Counted from the stretch's first letter, positions 35,189 to 43,685 are shown. The stretch: DNA of 64,000 nucleotides from Bacteroidales bacterium (GCA_017429685.1 JAFROL010000008.1:62001-126000); one strand, 5' to 3'. The notes: generated from the letters alone by a model not told the origin. Program-made: numbers and translations.

Positions 35189-36303
35189 TGTTTTGTTATT
35201 TTATACGAAACAATGCGTTTCTCTTTGTATACTTTGTTGTAATTAACGAGTGGGGTTTGTGCATCATACCCAATCAAGTTTTCTTTCTTCATTTCCTTCA
35301 ATTTGTCGGATGCATGTTGGGGAATATGCCCCTGTTCCAATGTGTAGTCAAATACATCCTTGTTTGTTCGCAATTCTCCATTCAGTACTTTCTGTCTTAA
35401 GTCTTCTTGGAATGACTCAATTTTTGTTGGTTTCTTCTCTCCAAAAAGTTCTAGTTGTCCTTTTTTCTTATCGTCATCGATGTCAAAGTTGGCCTCACCA
35501 TTGATTGCGTTCTTTTTCCAAACGGTTCGTAAGAACTTATCAACCGCAAGAGGATGTTTGGCACCAAAGATAATGCCATAGATATTGGCGCCTTTCTTTA
35601 TCGTAAAAGGATAGAGTTTTAGCTTGGACCCTTGGGGCAGGCGTTCCTTCAGCTGCTCAAGTATGCTCCGATGAACATATTTGTATGGGTTTTGGCGAAC
35701 TTTATCCATGTCAATCTTCATGTTGGTTTGGAATGCTTCAGTCTCACCAAATCGAATAAAGTATGAGGATGAAAGATAATACAGGAAATCTGTTTGAGGG
35801 AGTTTTTCCAAATCCGAGAGGTATTTGTCGGCTAAAAACTTCATGCCATTTTGGTCAAGAAAGGCCAACGCAGGATGGGCATATATGGTGCTGTGACATT
35901 TTGGAAACAGTTCAGCAAAGTCTTCGTTATGGAATTGCAAAAAGAGGTACTTATTGTAAAGTCTGCTCAACTCTTTCTCCTCACCAATGTAATGCTCACA
36001 ACATTGCTTCAACGAGTTGAATTTGGTGGTGTCATACTCATTCAGACAAACATGAACCTTACATCTTTTCTGAAAAATATTTCCGGCTTGCCCCTTTATC
36101 TGCTGAAGAATTCGAATTGGACTTCCTGCAACAGTATTGAGGTCACGCCCTGTTCCTGCGAAGAAGTCAAAAATCCAAATGTCATCATCGGCATGGCTCA
36201 TCACGAATGTAGGCAACCACTCTTTAAGATAATCCTCAAAGATTTCCAGTTTCAGTATTGTTTCCTCATCAAAGGGGTGGTCATGTAAATCGCGAGTAGG
36301 CAT
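35185..36303 (-). CDS. tcmP: Three-Cys-motif partner protein TcmP
   Basis: 372 residues. WIFDFFAGTGRDLN (43-56) is a SAM-binding-like loop characteristic of TcmP proteins; VHVCLNEYD, YAHPALAFLDQNGMKF and YKYVHRSILEQLKERL follow. The acidic C-terminal part (about 280-372) looks like a winged-helix region (TNKDVFDYTLEQGHIPQHAS). TcmP is a methylase-like family of unknown activity that pairs with the DUF5131 gene. It is the first gene of the six-gene minus-strand operon. The 186 bases upstream to the DUF1016 stop show no clear promoter. Confidence 0.88.
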   Translation of the reverse strand: MPTRDLHDHPFDEETILKLEIFEDYLKEWLPTFVMSHADDDIWIFDFFAGTGRDLNTVAGSPIRILQQIKGQAGNIFQKRCKVHVCLNEYDTTKFNSLKQCCEHYIGEEKELSRLYNKYLFLQFHNEDFAELFPKCHSTIYAHPALAFLDQNGMKFLADKYLSDLEKLPQTDFLYYLSSSYFIRFGETEAFQTNMKIDMDKVRQNPYKYVHRSILEQLKERLPQGSKLKLYPFTIKKGANIYGIIFGAKHPLAVDKFLRTVWKKNAINGEANFDIDDDKKKGQLELFGEKKPTKIESFQEDLRQKVLNGELRTNKDVFDYTLEQGHIPQHASDKLKEMKKENLIGYDAQTPLVNYNKVYKEKRIVSYKITKQ

Positions 36304-36489
36304 TTTTTTTACAAATAACGAATTAGAGTTGATTATATTGCTTTTCTTTTATTATTCTCCTTTGATAGTTATCACATATATGATACGACTTAACCACAAC
36401 GACGGAGCGCCGAGAGGTCACCGACGGATTGCCAATAAATAGCGCTGCGCTATCCTTAACTCCTGATATGCCTAATATGTGCCGTATAG

Positions 36490-37596
36490 TCATTGGTGGG
36501 CTTCCTCCTTTTCAAGTTCTTTTTCTAGTTCCTCTATCGTGGGTAACGTCGATACCCATTTGTCGGCAACCTCTCGGCTGACTTCTGTCTCCCACGATGC
36601 CACACCTATGGGTTTGTTCATCCCTGCAAGAGAATAGCGTACTACCGTTTCGTTCTTGCTTTTCACCAAAAGAAGGCCAATGGTTTTGCCGTCTGTTTCG
36701 TATCTTATGGTTTCGTCTACCACGGTTTGATAGAAGGACAACTGTCCCATCATACCGGGATTGAAGGGCACGGCTTTCAGTTCTATTACCACATAGCAAC
36801 GCAGTCGCAGGTGATAGAAAAGCATATCGATGTAATAGTCCTGACCTCCCATTTCAAGATGGACCTGACGGCCAACAAAAGAGAACCCTTGTCCCAATTC
36901 AAGAAGGAAGCGCGTGATGTGGGTTGTCAGCCCATCCTCTATTTCTTTTTCCCTGCTATTGGCATCGGCACCGGTGAAGTCCAACAGGTAGGGGTCTTTG
37001 AACATCTGTTGCACCATATCGGACTGCACTGCGGGAAGTGTCCCGTCGAAGTTGCTCGGCAGCTTGCCTTTGCGTTCCAAGGTGTAGTTGTCCAGTTGTA
37101 GTTCAAGGATGTTTTTGCTCCATCCGTGCTTTATTGCCGCCATTGCATATGCTAATCTTCGATTAGGTTCTTTGGCCTTCTCCATCAGGCAGATATTGTG
37201 ACGCCAGGGCAATTGTGCAACGCTGCGTTGCACAATTGCTTCGTCGGGCCAAATCTCGGCGAAGCGACGCATATATTTCAGGTTTCTCGGCGAGAATCCG
37301 TTTTGGTCGGGAAACGCTGTTTTCAAATCCGCAGAGAGCCTGTCAACAATACGAGCGCCCCATCCATCTGCTTTCTGTCGCTGGAGGATATGTTTGCCAA
37401 TCTGGTAATACATCATAGTCATCTGCACGTTGGCAGTCCACATAATCTGCCTGCGGCTGTTGGCAACGAGTTCCTTCAGTGTGGAGAGAGTTTCTGCATA
37501 CCATTCGGGCAGATTGTTCTCAGCGGGAGGTACGGGGAAAAACGCCTCCTCTTGTTTGGATGCGCGACCTTTTCTTGTTGTCAGTTCTTTGCCCAT
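36490..37596 (-). CDS. DUF1016 (YhcG) family PD-(D/E)xK nuclease
   Basis: 368 residues. The N-terminal domain (about 35-170) is the DUF1016_N fold (YYQIGKHILQRQKADGWGAR, then GFSPRNLKYMRRFAEIWPD and QLPWRHNI). The C-terminal domain (about 195-345) is PD-(D/E)xK: GQDYYIDMLFYHLRLRCYVV with D257, then IELKA with E272 and K274. Such genes travel with restriction-modification and toxin loci; a DNA or RNA cleaving role is likely but unproven. A perfect 13-bp-arm inverted repeat (37210-37238) lies inside the coding sequence. Confidence 0.92.
   Translation of the reverse strand: MGKELTTRKGRASKQEEAFFPVPPAENNLPEWYAETLSTLKELVANSRRQIMWTANVQMTMMYYQIGKHILQRQKADGWGARIVDRLSADLKTAFPDQNGFSPRNLKYMRRFAEIWPDEAIVQRSVAQLPWRHNICLMEKAKEPNRRLAYAMAAIKHGWSKNILELQLDNYTLERKGKLPSNFDGTLPAVQSDMVQQMFKDPYLLDFTGADANSREKEIEDGLTTHITRFLLELGQGFSFVGRQVHLEMGGQDYYIDMLFYHLRLRCYVVIELKAVPFNPGMMGQLSFYQTVVDETIRYETDGKTIGLLLVKSKNETVVRYSLAGMNKPIGVASWETEVSREVADKWVSTLPTIEELEKELEKEEAHQ
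37210..37238. repeat. Perfect inverted repeat inside the DUF1016 gene
   Basis: Arms CAATTGTGCAACG (37210-37222) and CGTTGCACAATTG (37226-37238) around CTG. It encodes part of IVQRSVAQL. The mRNA would form a strong hairpin in mid-gene. Confidence 0.9.
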
Positions 37597-37620
37597 CTTC
37601 TTAGCTGTTCTTTTGGTAAA

Positions 37621-37692
37621 CTACCTGTTCTTCTTGATCCATAGTAATATGCAGGCGAAGGACTCGTGGCCAGAAAAGCTGTAGTTTGCCAT
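37621..37692 (-). pseudogene. DUF4007-like N-terminal remnant
   Basis: A 23-codon frame from the ATG at 37692 reads MANYSFSGHESFAC and then ILLWIKKNR before a TAG. FSGHESF followed by a W-x-K-K stretch is the start of DUF4007 proteins, which occur in several phage-defence loci. Here about four residues of spacing and all the rest of the protein are missing. It stands between a -7 promoter and the DUF1016 gene, so it is either a relic or a short leader frame. Confidence 0.55.
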
Positions 37693-37717
37693 TTTATTTG
37701 TTCTTTAATTTAAAATG

Positions 37718-37725
37718 CAAAATTA
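37718..37725 (-). promoter_or_regulatory. -7 promoter element of the DUF1016 locus
   Basis: The minus strand reads TAATTTTG, about 25 bases before the DUF4007-like remnant and about 120 before the DUF1016 start. Confidence 0.6.
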
Positions 37726-37759
37726 CGAAGATTTTACGATATAGCAAAAAATAAGTGAA

Positions 37760-37852
37760 TATTTTAATGTATTAATGCGTTAGCGAGTTAATGCGTGAAT
37801 GTGTTAATGCGTGAATGTGTTAATGTGGTAATTTGGGAAGTCGTGAATGCAT
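37760..37852. repeat. Octad array, reverse orientation, after the ATPase gene
   Basis: Units GCGTTAGC, GTTAATGC, GTGAATGT and similar, stepping by 8, the reverse complement of the CATTAACG family. It spans the gap up to the ATPase stop codon. Confidence 0.7.
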
Positions 37853-39181
37853 TTATGATTGCTGAAGGAACATAACGTAATATATAGGCAGGTAGGTGAT
37901 GCCGTTGGTTGTGGAGGTTTCGCGGGTATTGGAGAAGACGTAGGATTTGCGGATGTTGTATTCTTCAACTTGCAAGAAATGGTTGAGGGCGCTGTGGACA
38001 TTGTAGTCTTTACCTGACTTGACCTCAATTGGCGCTACGGACATATTGTCGTAGTCGTCTATCAGATAGTCCACCTCTCCGTTTTTTTTGTTGTCGTAGT
38101 AGAAAAGGTTGAATCCATGAGCTCGTAGTTCTTGAGCCACAACAGTTTCATATACTGAGCCAAGGTTGGTGCTGCATTCATCGCTCATAATGGGAATGAT
38201 GTTGTTGCGGTAGAGTATGCCGGTCAGTATGCCCACATCGTTCAGATAGAGTTTTAAGAGGTTCTTGCCGCTGTTCTCAATCAGAGGAAACGACGGTTTG
38301 CTGATGGCCTTGACCTCCAGGGTTATGCCTGATGAGATAAGATAATCGAACTCGTTGGCGTAGTCGGCCATACGCTTGCCAGTCTTGCCTTCAATCTGCT
38401 GTGCCACGATGCGCTTCTTGCGATTCTCCATATTGGATGGAACCATTTCGTATATGCGCTGTATTCTCAGGCGTTTGTTCACCGACTCGTAGCGTGAGGC
38501 ATCGACTCCATACAGGTGATGTATGTTCTGCTGAATAGAGCGTATTTCCAGTATGTTCTGAGTGGATACAAAGGTGTTTACGGCATCGGGCATTCCTCCG
38601 ACGATAAGGTATTTGCGGAAAAGGTCGAATATGCGGTTGTGAAGGGCTTCGGGCAACGCTTCCTGGCGTATGAACCGGGTGCGCATTTCATCGATAAACG
38701 TACTGCCCACGCCATTGGCTATGAGGAATTCTTCGAAGTCCATAGGGTACATATGGAGTATGCGGATGCTTCCCAATGGGATGGAAGAGGTCTGCTTCAA
38801 CGTAATGCCGAGTTGTGAACCGCTGGCTATATAGTTAAAACGGTCTTCGTCGCGCAAGAACTTCAGCATAGTGAGCAGATGAACGTAGGCTTGTATCTCG
38901 TCGATAAAGACAAGTGTTGACGCCTTGTCACCCATTTTATCACCCGCAATGGTACTCAATGCCATATAAAAATCGGATGTCGTTTTGGCTTCGGCAAACA
39001 ACCTGGCTCCAACTTTGTCAGCCTCCATATTCAGCTCTATGTAATTCTTGAACAACCGTTGTCCAACGTGTCTAATGATGTACGACTTGCCAATCTGACG
39101 AGCTCCATCGACAATCAAAATCTTGTCACTACCAGAGCAAAGATGTGCTTCTATCTGATTTTCAATCTTTCTAAATAGCAT
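37853..39181 (-). CDS. AAA_14 / DUF4143 ATP-binding protein
   Basis: 442 residues from the ATG at 39181; a TTG 11 codons upstream is less likely because it falls on the promoter. Walker A is VDGARQIGKSYIIRHVGQRL, and Walker B with sensor is TLVFIDEIQAYVHLLTMLKF, then GSQLGITLKQTSSIPLGSI. The C-terminal DUF4143 domain (about 200-440) has GSVYETVVAQELRAHGFNLF and VDYLIDD...VAPIEVKSG, a PD-(D/E)xK-like fold. This broad family is common in Bacteroidota genomic islands; function is unknown, perhaps defence or addiction. Confidence 0.88.
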   Translation of the reverse strand: MLFRKIENQIEAHLCSGSDKILIVDGARQIGKSYIIRHVGQRLFKNYIELNMEADKVGARLFAEAKTTSDFYMALSTIAGDKMGDKASTLVFIDEIQAYVHLLTMLKFLRDEDRFNYIASGSQLGITLKQTSSIPLGSIRILHMYPMDFEEFLIANGVGSTFIDEMRTRFIRQEALPEALHNRIFDLFRKYLIVGGMPDAVNTFVSTQNILEIRSIQQNIHHLYGVDASRYESVNKRLRIQRIYEMVPSNMENRKKRIVAQQIEGKTGKRMADYANEFDYLISSGITLEVKAISKPSFPLIENSGKNLLKLYLNDVGILTGILYRNNIIPIMSDECSTNLGSVYETVVAQELRAHGFNLFYYDNKKNGEVDYLIDDYDNMSVAPIEVKSGKDYNVHSALNHFLQVEEYNIRKSYVFSNTRETSTTNGITYLPIYYVMFLQQS

Positions 39182-39211
39182 AATTACATTTTTCCTATAA
39201 ATTTCACGCTG

Positions 39212-39219
39212 CAAAAATA
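39212..39219 (-). promoter_or_regulatory. -7 promoter element of the ATPase gene
   Basis: TATTTTTG on the minus strand, about 31 bases before the ATG at 39181. A near-copy (TATTTTTTG) lies about 30 bases further upstream. Confidence 0.65.
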
Positions 39220-39326
39220 CACTTTTCCTATAAAATAAGTATGCAAAAAATACACTTTTCCAAAAAAAGAAGCCAGCGGCCCACGGTGAATCTGCGGACC
39301 GTTTACTTTATGTGCTTAGATAGTAG

Positions 39327-40016
39327 CTACTTGAGCTCTATCCCGCCGAAGTTGCAGTGGCCTTTGAGGTAGAGGGTCTTGGCACCGTCGGTGGGCTGGG
39401 TGCAGCAGTCGCAGTCGACGCCAGCGAAGGTGGTGTCGATGCCATTATTGACACTGACACCTTTTGGGAGGCGGATCTGGATGCCGCCGAAGCTGCAGTC
39501 GACATTGATGACGGCACCGTCGCGTATGTCGGCATCGCGCAGGTCGAGCCCTGCGAAACCGAAGCTGACGTGCACGTCGGCACCCTCGAAGGTCTGGCCG
39601 TCATAGCTGTATTCCTGCTTGCCGAAGTTGACTTCTACCTTGTGCAGCTTGCTGCCATCAAAGGCGACAGGAACGGCCTGTTCAGCGATGCTCTTACGGT
39701 CACTGCTCTTCTTGTTGTTGAAGAAGATGAGCTCGACACCCCATACCACGGCTACGAGGCAGAGCATATACTGCCAGATGTCGTTCCAGGGGATAATGCT
39801 GCGGGCGGCGAGGAGCAGCAGTATGCCAATGCCGCAGCCGATGATGGCACCGGCCTTGTGGCGGTCGTTGAAGATATTGATGAAACAGGGAATGATGACG
39901 AAAAGAGCCCACCAGCCTTCGAGGCTGATGCTGATAACGTCGAGGAGCTCGAGGGCCCACACGATGCCGAAGGCAATGAGGGCAATGCCGCCAATGATTT
40001 TGCTTGTGCGTTTCAT
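39327..40016 (-). CDS. LiaF-like membrane protein (DUF5668 plus cell-wall-active response domain)
   Basis: 229 residues. Four hydrophobic helices occupy the first half (for example IIGGIALIAFGIVWALELL, WWALFVIIPCFINIF, YMLCLVAVVWGVELIFF). The second half (about 125-229) is a beta-helical LiaF-type domain with Gly-rich steps (ADVHVSFGFAGLDLRDADI, VDCSFGGIQIRLPKGVSV). Relatives act in envelope stress sensing. It stands alone on the minus strand after the Etf operon, separated by a hairpin. Confidence 0.85.
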   Translation of the reverse strand: MKRTSKIIGGIALIAFGIVWALELLDVISISLEGWWALFVIIPCFINIFNDRHKAGAIIGCGIGILLLLAARSIIPWNDIWQYMLCLVAVVWGVELIFFNNKKSSDRKSIAEQAVPVAFDGSKLHKVEVNFGKQEYSYDGQTFEGADVHVSFGFAGLDLRDADIRDGAVINVDCSFGGIQIRLPKGVSVNNGIDTTFAGVDCDCCTQPTDGAKTLYLKGHCNFGGIELK

Positions 40017-40035
40017 TCTTTCTCTTTTTTATAAT

Positions 40036-40067
40036 GCGAGGAGCAGACCCTGAGGGCTGCTCCTCGC
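40036..40067. terminator. Hairpin after etfA
   Basis: Arms GCGAGGAGCAG (40036-40046) and CTGCTCCTCGC (40057-40067) are perfect, with an inner CCC-TGA-GGG. It follows the EtfA stop on the minus strand but has no T-run there, so it may be a processing or attenuation hairpin rather than a classic terminator. Confidence 0.6.
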
Positions 40068-40093
40068 TTGTGATTATTCTTGCTGAAATGCTA

Positions 40094-41104
40094 TTATTTC
40101 TGCATAGTGCGGAGTCTCTCGGTGAGCATCGGAACGATCTTGTGCAGGTCGCCTACGATGCCGATGTCGGCAACTTGGAAGATGGGGGCGAACTTGTCCT
40201 TGTTGATGGCGATGATGAGTTCGCTCTCTTCCATACCGGCGAGGTGCTGGATGGCACCACTGATGCCGCAAGCCATATAGAGGGCCGGGCGGACGGTCTT
40301 GCCGGTCTGACCCACCTGACGGCTGGCATCCATAACGCCGGCGTCGACCATAGCGCGGCTCGACGACACTTCGCCGCCAAGCTCTTTGGCCAGGGCCTCA
40401 AGCTTGCCGAAGCCGTCCTTGGTGCCAACACCGCGGCCACCGCTGACGAGGATCTTGGCCTCGCTGATGTCGGTGACAGTCTTCTCTTCCTTGACGGTCT
40501 TGACCAGCTTCACGCGGGCAATCTTCTTGGTGTTGAAAGTGACATTGTAGTCGACGATCTCGCCTTTGCGGCTGGCATCGGCAGCCATTTTCTGCATAAC
40601 GCCGGGGCGGACGGTGCTCATCTGCGGGCGATGGTTCTTGCAGAGGATGGTAGCCATCAGGTTGCCGCCGAAAGCGGGACGGGTCATACGGAACTCGTGA
40701 GCCTCGTCGTCGCTGATTTCCAGCTTGGTGGCATCGGCGGTAAGGCCAGTGCGGTTGCGGGCGCTGACGCGCGGACCGAGGTCGCGGCCGATGGTGGTGG
40801 CGCCGATAAGCATAATGCTCGGCTTCTGCTCGGTGATGATTTGGGTAATGGCCTCGGTGTAGGGCTCGGTCAGGTAGTCCTTCAGCAGGTCGTTGTCGAC
40901 CACCAGCACCTTGTCGGCACCGTGCTCTATAAGGGTCTGGGCCAGGGGCTTCACATCCTTGCCAAGAAGCATAGCGACAACTTTCTCCTGGTTGGCGTCG
41001 GCCAGCTCGCGGGCTTTGCCCAGCAGTTCGAGAGCCACATTCTGCAGTTTGCCGTCACGCTGCTCGGCAAACACATATACATCTTTATATTCTGCTAAGT
41101 TCAT
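40094..41104 (-). CDS. etfA: Electron transfer flavoprotein subunit alpha
   Basis: 336 residues. The C-terminal FAD domain is complete: [60 protein letters not shown]. It forms the Etf heterodimer with EtfB and passes electrons from or to the acyl-CoA dehydrogenase encoded upstream. Gene order on the minus strand is acyl-CoA dehydrogenase, etfB, etfA, typical of fermentative anaerobes, where the complex may bifurcate electrons to ferredoxin. Confidence 0.95.
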   Translation of the reverse strand: MNLAEYKDVYVFAEQRDGKLQNVALELLGKARELADANQEKVVAMLLGKDVKPLAQTLIEHGADKVLVVDNDLLKDYLTEPYTEAITQIITEQKPSIMLIGATTIGRDLGPRVSARNRTGLTADATKLEISDDEAHEFRMTRPAFGGNLMATILCKNHRPQMSTVRPGVMQKMAADASRKGEIVDYNVTFNTKKIARVKLVKTVKEEKTVTDISEAKILVSGGRGVGTKDGFGKLEALAKELGGEVSSSRAMVDAGVMDASRQVGQTGKTVRPALYMACGISGAIQHLAGMEESELIIAINKDKFAPIFQVADIGIVGDLHKIVPMLTERLRTMQK

Positions 41105-41202
41105 ATTCTTGATTGTGTTATTGTGTTAGTGCGTTATTGTGTTAGTGCTACGCGACCCAAAAACCGCGTCAGCCACTTACGCATTCACACATTTACGCAT
41201 TA
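41105..41202. repeat. Octad/linker repeat between etfB and etfA
   Basis: Reverse octads (GTGTTATT, GTGTTAGT, GCGTTATT), the linker TACGCGACCC...CCGCGTCAGCCAC, then forward octads (TTACGCAT, TCACACAT). The linker and octads are those of the composite element; the gap between two co-transcribed genes is filled by it. Confidence 0.75.
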
Positions 41203-41988
41203 TTAAATGATGTGCTTTTCTTTCAGTTTGTTGACAATCAACTCGACGGCCTCTTCGGGGCTGACCTCGAAGGTCTGGCCTGCGGGCTTGAGCTGCTTGG
41301 GGAACGACTTGAAGACGCTCGTGGGCGAACCGGCCTTGCCGATATGGTCCTCGGGCACGTTGATGCGGTCGGCGTTCCAAACCTCGACTTCCTTGTCGAA
41401 AGCCGTAACGATGCCGTTGACAGTCATATAGCGCGGCTGGACGGCGCTAGCCAGGGCGGTGACGACGCAGGGGGCCTGCATCTCGAGCACCTGATAGCCG
41501 TCCTCGAGCTGTTTCTTGACGGTGAAGGTCTTCGAAGCCTCGTCGTACTGCAGGTCGGCCATATAGCTCACCTGTGGCAGGTCGAGGTGTTCGGCAATCT
41601 GCGGTCCCACCTGGGCGGTGTCGCCGTCGATGGCCTGACGTCCGGTGATGACGAGGTCAAAATCCATCGTACGCAGGGCACCGGCAATGGCGCTACTGGT
41701 AGCCAGGGTATCGGCGCCGCCAAGACGACGGTCGGTCAGCAGGATGGCGCGGTCGACGCCCATAGCCAGAGCTTCGCGCAGGATGGCTTCGGCCTGGGGC
41801 AGACCCATTGTGATGACGGTGACGTGGGCACCGTATTTGTCTTTCAGCTGCAGGGCGAACTCAAGACCTCCCTTGTCGTCGGGGTTCATAATCGAGGGAA
41901 CACCCTCGCGAATAAGAGTACCGGTTACAGGATTGATTTTCACCTCGGTGGTGTCCGGCACTTGTTTTATGCAAACTACTATGTTCAT
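41203..41988 (-). CDS. etfB: Electron transfer flavoprotein subunit beta
   Basis: 261 residues: MNIVVCIKQVPDTTEVKINP, then GAHVTVITMGLPQAEAILRE, DLVITGRQAIDGDTAQVGPQ and PCVVTALASAVQPRYMTVNG are the EtfB blocks. It would carry AMP or, in bifurcating complexes, a second FAD. The motifs visible do not settle which. Confidence 0.95.
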   Translation of the reverse strand: MNIVVCIKQVPDTTEVKINPVTGTLIREGVPSIMNPDDKGGLEFALQLKDKYGAHVTVITMGLPQAEAILREALAMGVDRAILLTDRRLGGADTLATSSAIAGALRTMDFDLVITGRQAIDGDTAQVGPQIAEHLDLPQVSYMADLQYDEASKTFTVKKQLEDGYQVLEMQAPCVVTALASAVQPRYMTVNGIVTAFDKEVEVWNADRINVPEDHIGKAGSPTSVFKSFPKQLKPAGQTFEVSPEEAVELIVNKLKEKHII

Positions 41989-42086
41989 TTTTCTTTATTG
42001 TGTTATCGTGTTAATGCGTTATTGTGTTAGTGCTACGCAAGACCGCGCCAGCCACTTACACATTCACGCAATTACGCTTTTACGCA
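41989..42086. repeat. Octad/linker repeat between acyl-CoA dehydrogenase and etfB
   Basis: Same layout as 41105-41202: reverse octads, TACGCAAGACCGCGCCAGCCAC, forward octads. The two neighbouring gaps carry near-duplicate elements. Confidence 0.75.
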
Positions 42087-43226
42087 TTATTTAAACAATT
42101 TACCGGCAATTACCATACGCTGGACTTCGCTGGTACCCTCGTAGATCTCGGTAATCTTGGCGTCGCGCATCATACGCTCGACGGGATACTCGCGGGTGTA
42201 GCCGTAGCCACCGTGGAACTGGACAGCCTTAGTGGTCACCTCCATAGCCGTCTCGGCGGCAAAAAGCTTGGCCATAGCGGCGTCAGCGCTGTAGGGGATG
42301 CCGTGGTCTTTCTTGTAGTGGGCCGAGCGGCACAGCAGACGGGCGGCCTGGACCTTGGTCTCGAGGTCGGCCATCTGGAACTGCGTGTTCTGGAACTGGC
42401 TGATCGAGCGGCCGAACTGCTTACGCTCCTTGGTGTACTTGACGGTCTCGTCCATAGCTCCCTGGGCGATGCCGAGGGCCTGGCAGGCGATACCGATACG
42501 GCCACCGTCGAGGGTCTTCATAGCAAGGCCGAAGCCTTTGCCGAGCTGACCCAGCTGGCGATCCTTCGGGATACGGCAGTCTTCGAAGATAAGCTCGGTC
42601 GTGGCGCTGCCGCGGATACCCATCTTCTTCTCTTTCTTGCCTACGCTGAAGCCGGGGTCGGTCTTCTCGACGATGAAGGCGCTGATGCCCTTGGTGCCCA
42701 GGCTCTTGTCGGTCATAGCGATGATGATGAACACATTGGCATAGCTGCCGTTGGTGATGAAAATCTTGCTGCCGTTGAGCACCCACTCGTCGCCGTCAAG
42801 GACTGCGGTGGTCTGCTGACCGGCTGCATCGGTACCGGCATTGGGCTCGGTCAGACCGAAAGCGCCAATCCATTCGCCACTGGCCAGTTTGGGCAGATAT
42901 TTCATCTTCTGTTCCTCGGTGCCGGCCTCAAGAATGGGGGCGCAGCACAGCGAAGTGTGGGCCGACAGGATAACGCCAGTGGTGGCGCACACGCGGCTCA
43001 GTTCCTCAACGGCCATACCGTACATAATGTTCGTTCCGCCGGCACCGCCGTACTGGGTGGGGACAGGAATACCCATAAGGCCGATTTTGGCCATCTTCTG
43101 CACCGTCTCCATCGGGAAACGCTCCTCCTCGTCGACTTCGGCGGCAAGGGGTTTCACTTCCTTCTCTGCAAACTCACGAATCATCTGCAGGAAGAGTTCT
43201 TCTTGTTTTGTGAAGCTAAAATCCAT
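42087..43226 (-). CDS. Acyl-CoA (butyryl-CoA-type) dehydrogenase
   Basis: 379 residues from the ATG at 43226 (MDFSFTKQEELFLQMIREFA); an upstream frame extension lies in repeat DNA. FAD-binding blocks include FGLTEPNAGTDAAGQQTT and FITNGSYANVFI; the catalytic Glu is in ITEIYEGTSEVQRMVIAG. Short-chain substrates (butyryl-CoA) are the likely match because of the adjacent etfBA genes, but this is inferred. First gene of the operon. Confidence 0.93.
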   Translation of the reverse strand: MDFSFTKQEELFLQMIREFAEKEVKPLAAEVDEEERFPMETVQKMAKIGLMGIPVPTQYGGAGGTNIMYGMAVEELSRVCATTGVILSAHTSLCCAPILEAGTEEQKMKYLPKLASGEWIGAFGLTEPNAGTDAAGQQTTAVLDGDEWVLNGSKIFITNGSYANVFIIIAMTDKSLGTKGISAFIVEKTDPGFSVGKKEKKMGIRGSATTELIFEDCRIPKDRQLGQLGKGFGLAMKTLDGGRIGIACQALGIAQGAMDETVKYTKERKQFGRSISQFQNTQFQMADLETKVQAARLLCRSAHYKKDHGIPYSADAAMAKLFAAETAMEVTTKAVQFHGGYGYTREYPVERMMRDAKITEIYEGTSEVQRMVIAGKLFK

Positions 43227-43239
43227 ATTCTCTTTTTTG

Positions 43240-43310
43240 GGTGAACAGTGACCCGTGAACAGTGAAACGATAGAGTTCGTGTCACTGGTCACTATTCACT
43301 GGTCACTAAT
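43240..43310. repeat. GTGANNN heptad hairpin (ridA-dehydrogenase gap)
   Basis: GTGAACA, GTGACCC, GTGAACA and GTGAAAC, then GATAGAGTTCG, then TGTCACT, GGTCACT, ATTCACT and GGTCACT, in strict 7-nt steps. Fourth copy of the hairpin family, ending at the ridA stop. Confidence 0.87.
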
Positions 43311-43685
43311 TCATTTTACTGCGATTGTTTCAATCTCAACCAGGACGCCCATCGGAAGACCCTTCACGGCAAAAGCGGCGCGAGCGGGGCAGTCGGTGTT
43401 GTAATACTTGGCATAGACCTCGTTCATAGGCTTGAAATACTCCATATCGGCCAGCAGGCAGGTGCTCTTCACAACATCCTGGAAGGTGAAACCGGCCTCG
43501 TCGAGGATGGCCTTGATGTTCTGCATCACCTGCTCGGTCTGGGCGGTGATACCCTCAGGAACCTCCTTGGTGGCGGGGTTGATAGGAATCTGACCCGAAA
43601 TGTAAAGCGTGTTGCCGGCCAATACCGCCTGGCTGTAGGGACCAATGGCTGCCGGAGCTTTGGAAGTGTTGATTATCTTCTTCAT
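43311..43685 (-). CDS. ridA: RidA family reactive imine deaminase
   Basis: 124 residues: IGPYSQAVLAGNTLYISGQI, QTEQVMQNIKAILDEAGFTF and CPARAAFAVKGLPMGVLVEI. The conserved Arg (R109 in ARAAF) and the terminal Glu needed for hydrolysis of 2-aminoacrylate-type imines are present. Full length for the family. Expressed from its own promoter at 43739. Confidence 0.94.
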   Translation of the reverse strand: MKKIINTSKAPAAIGPYSQAVLAGNTLYISGQIPINPATKEVPEGITAQTEQVMQNIKAILDEAGFTFQDVVKSTCLLADMEYFKPMNEVYAKYYNTDCPARAAFAVKGLPMGVLVEIETIAVK

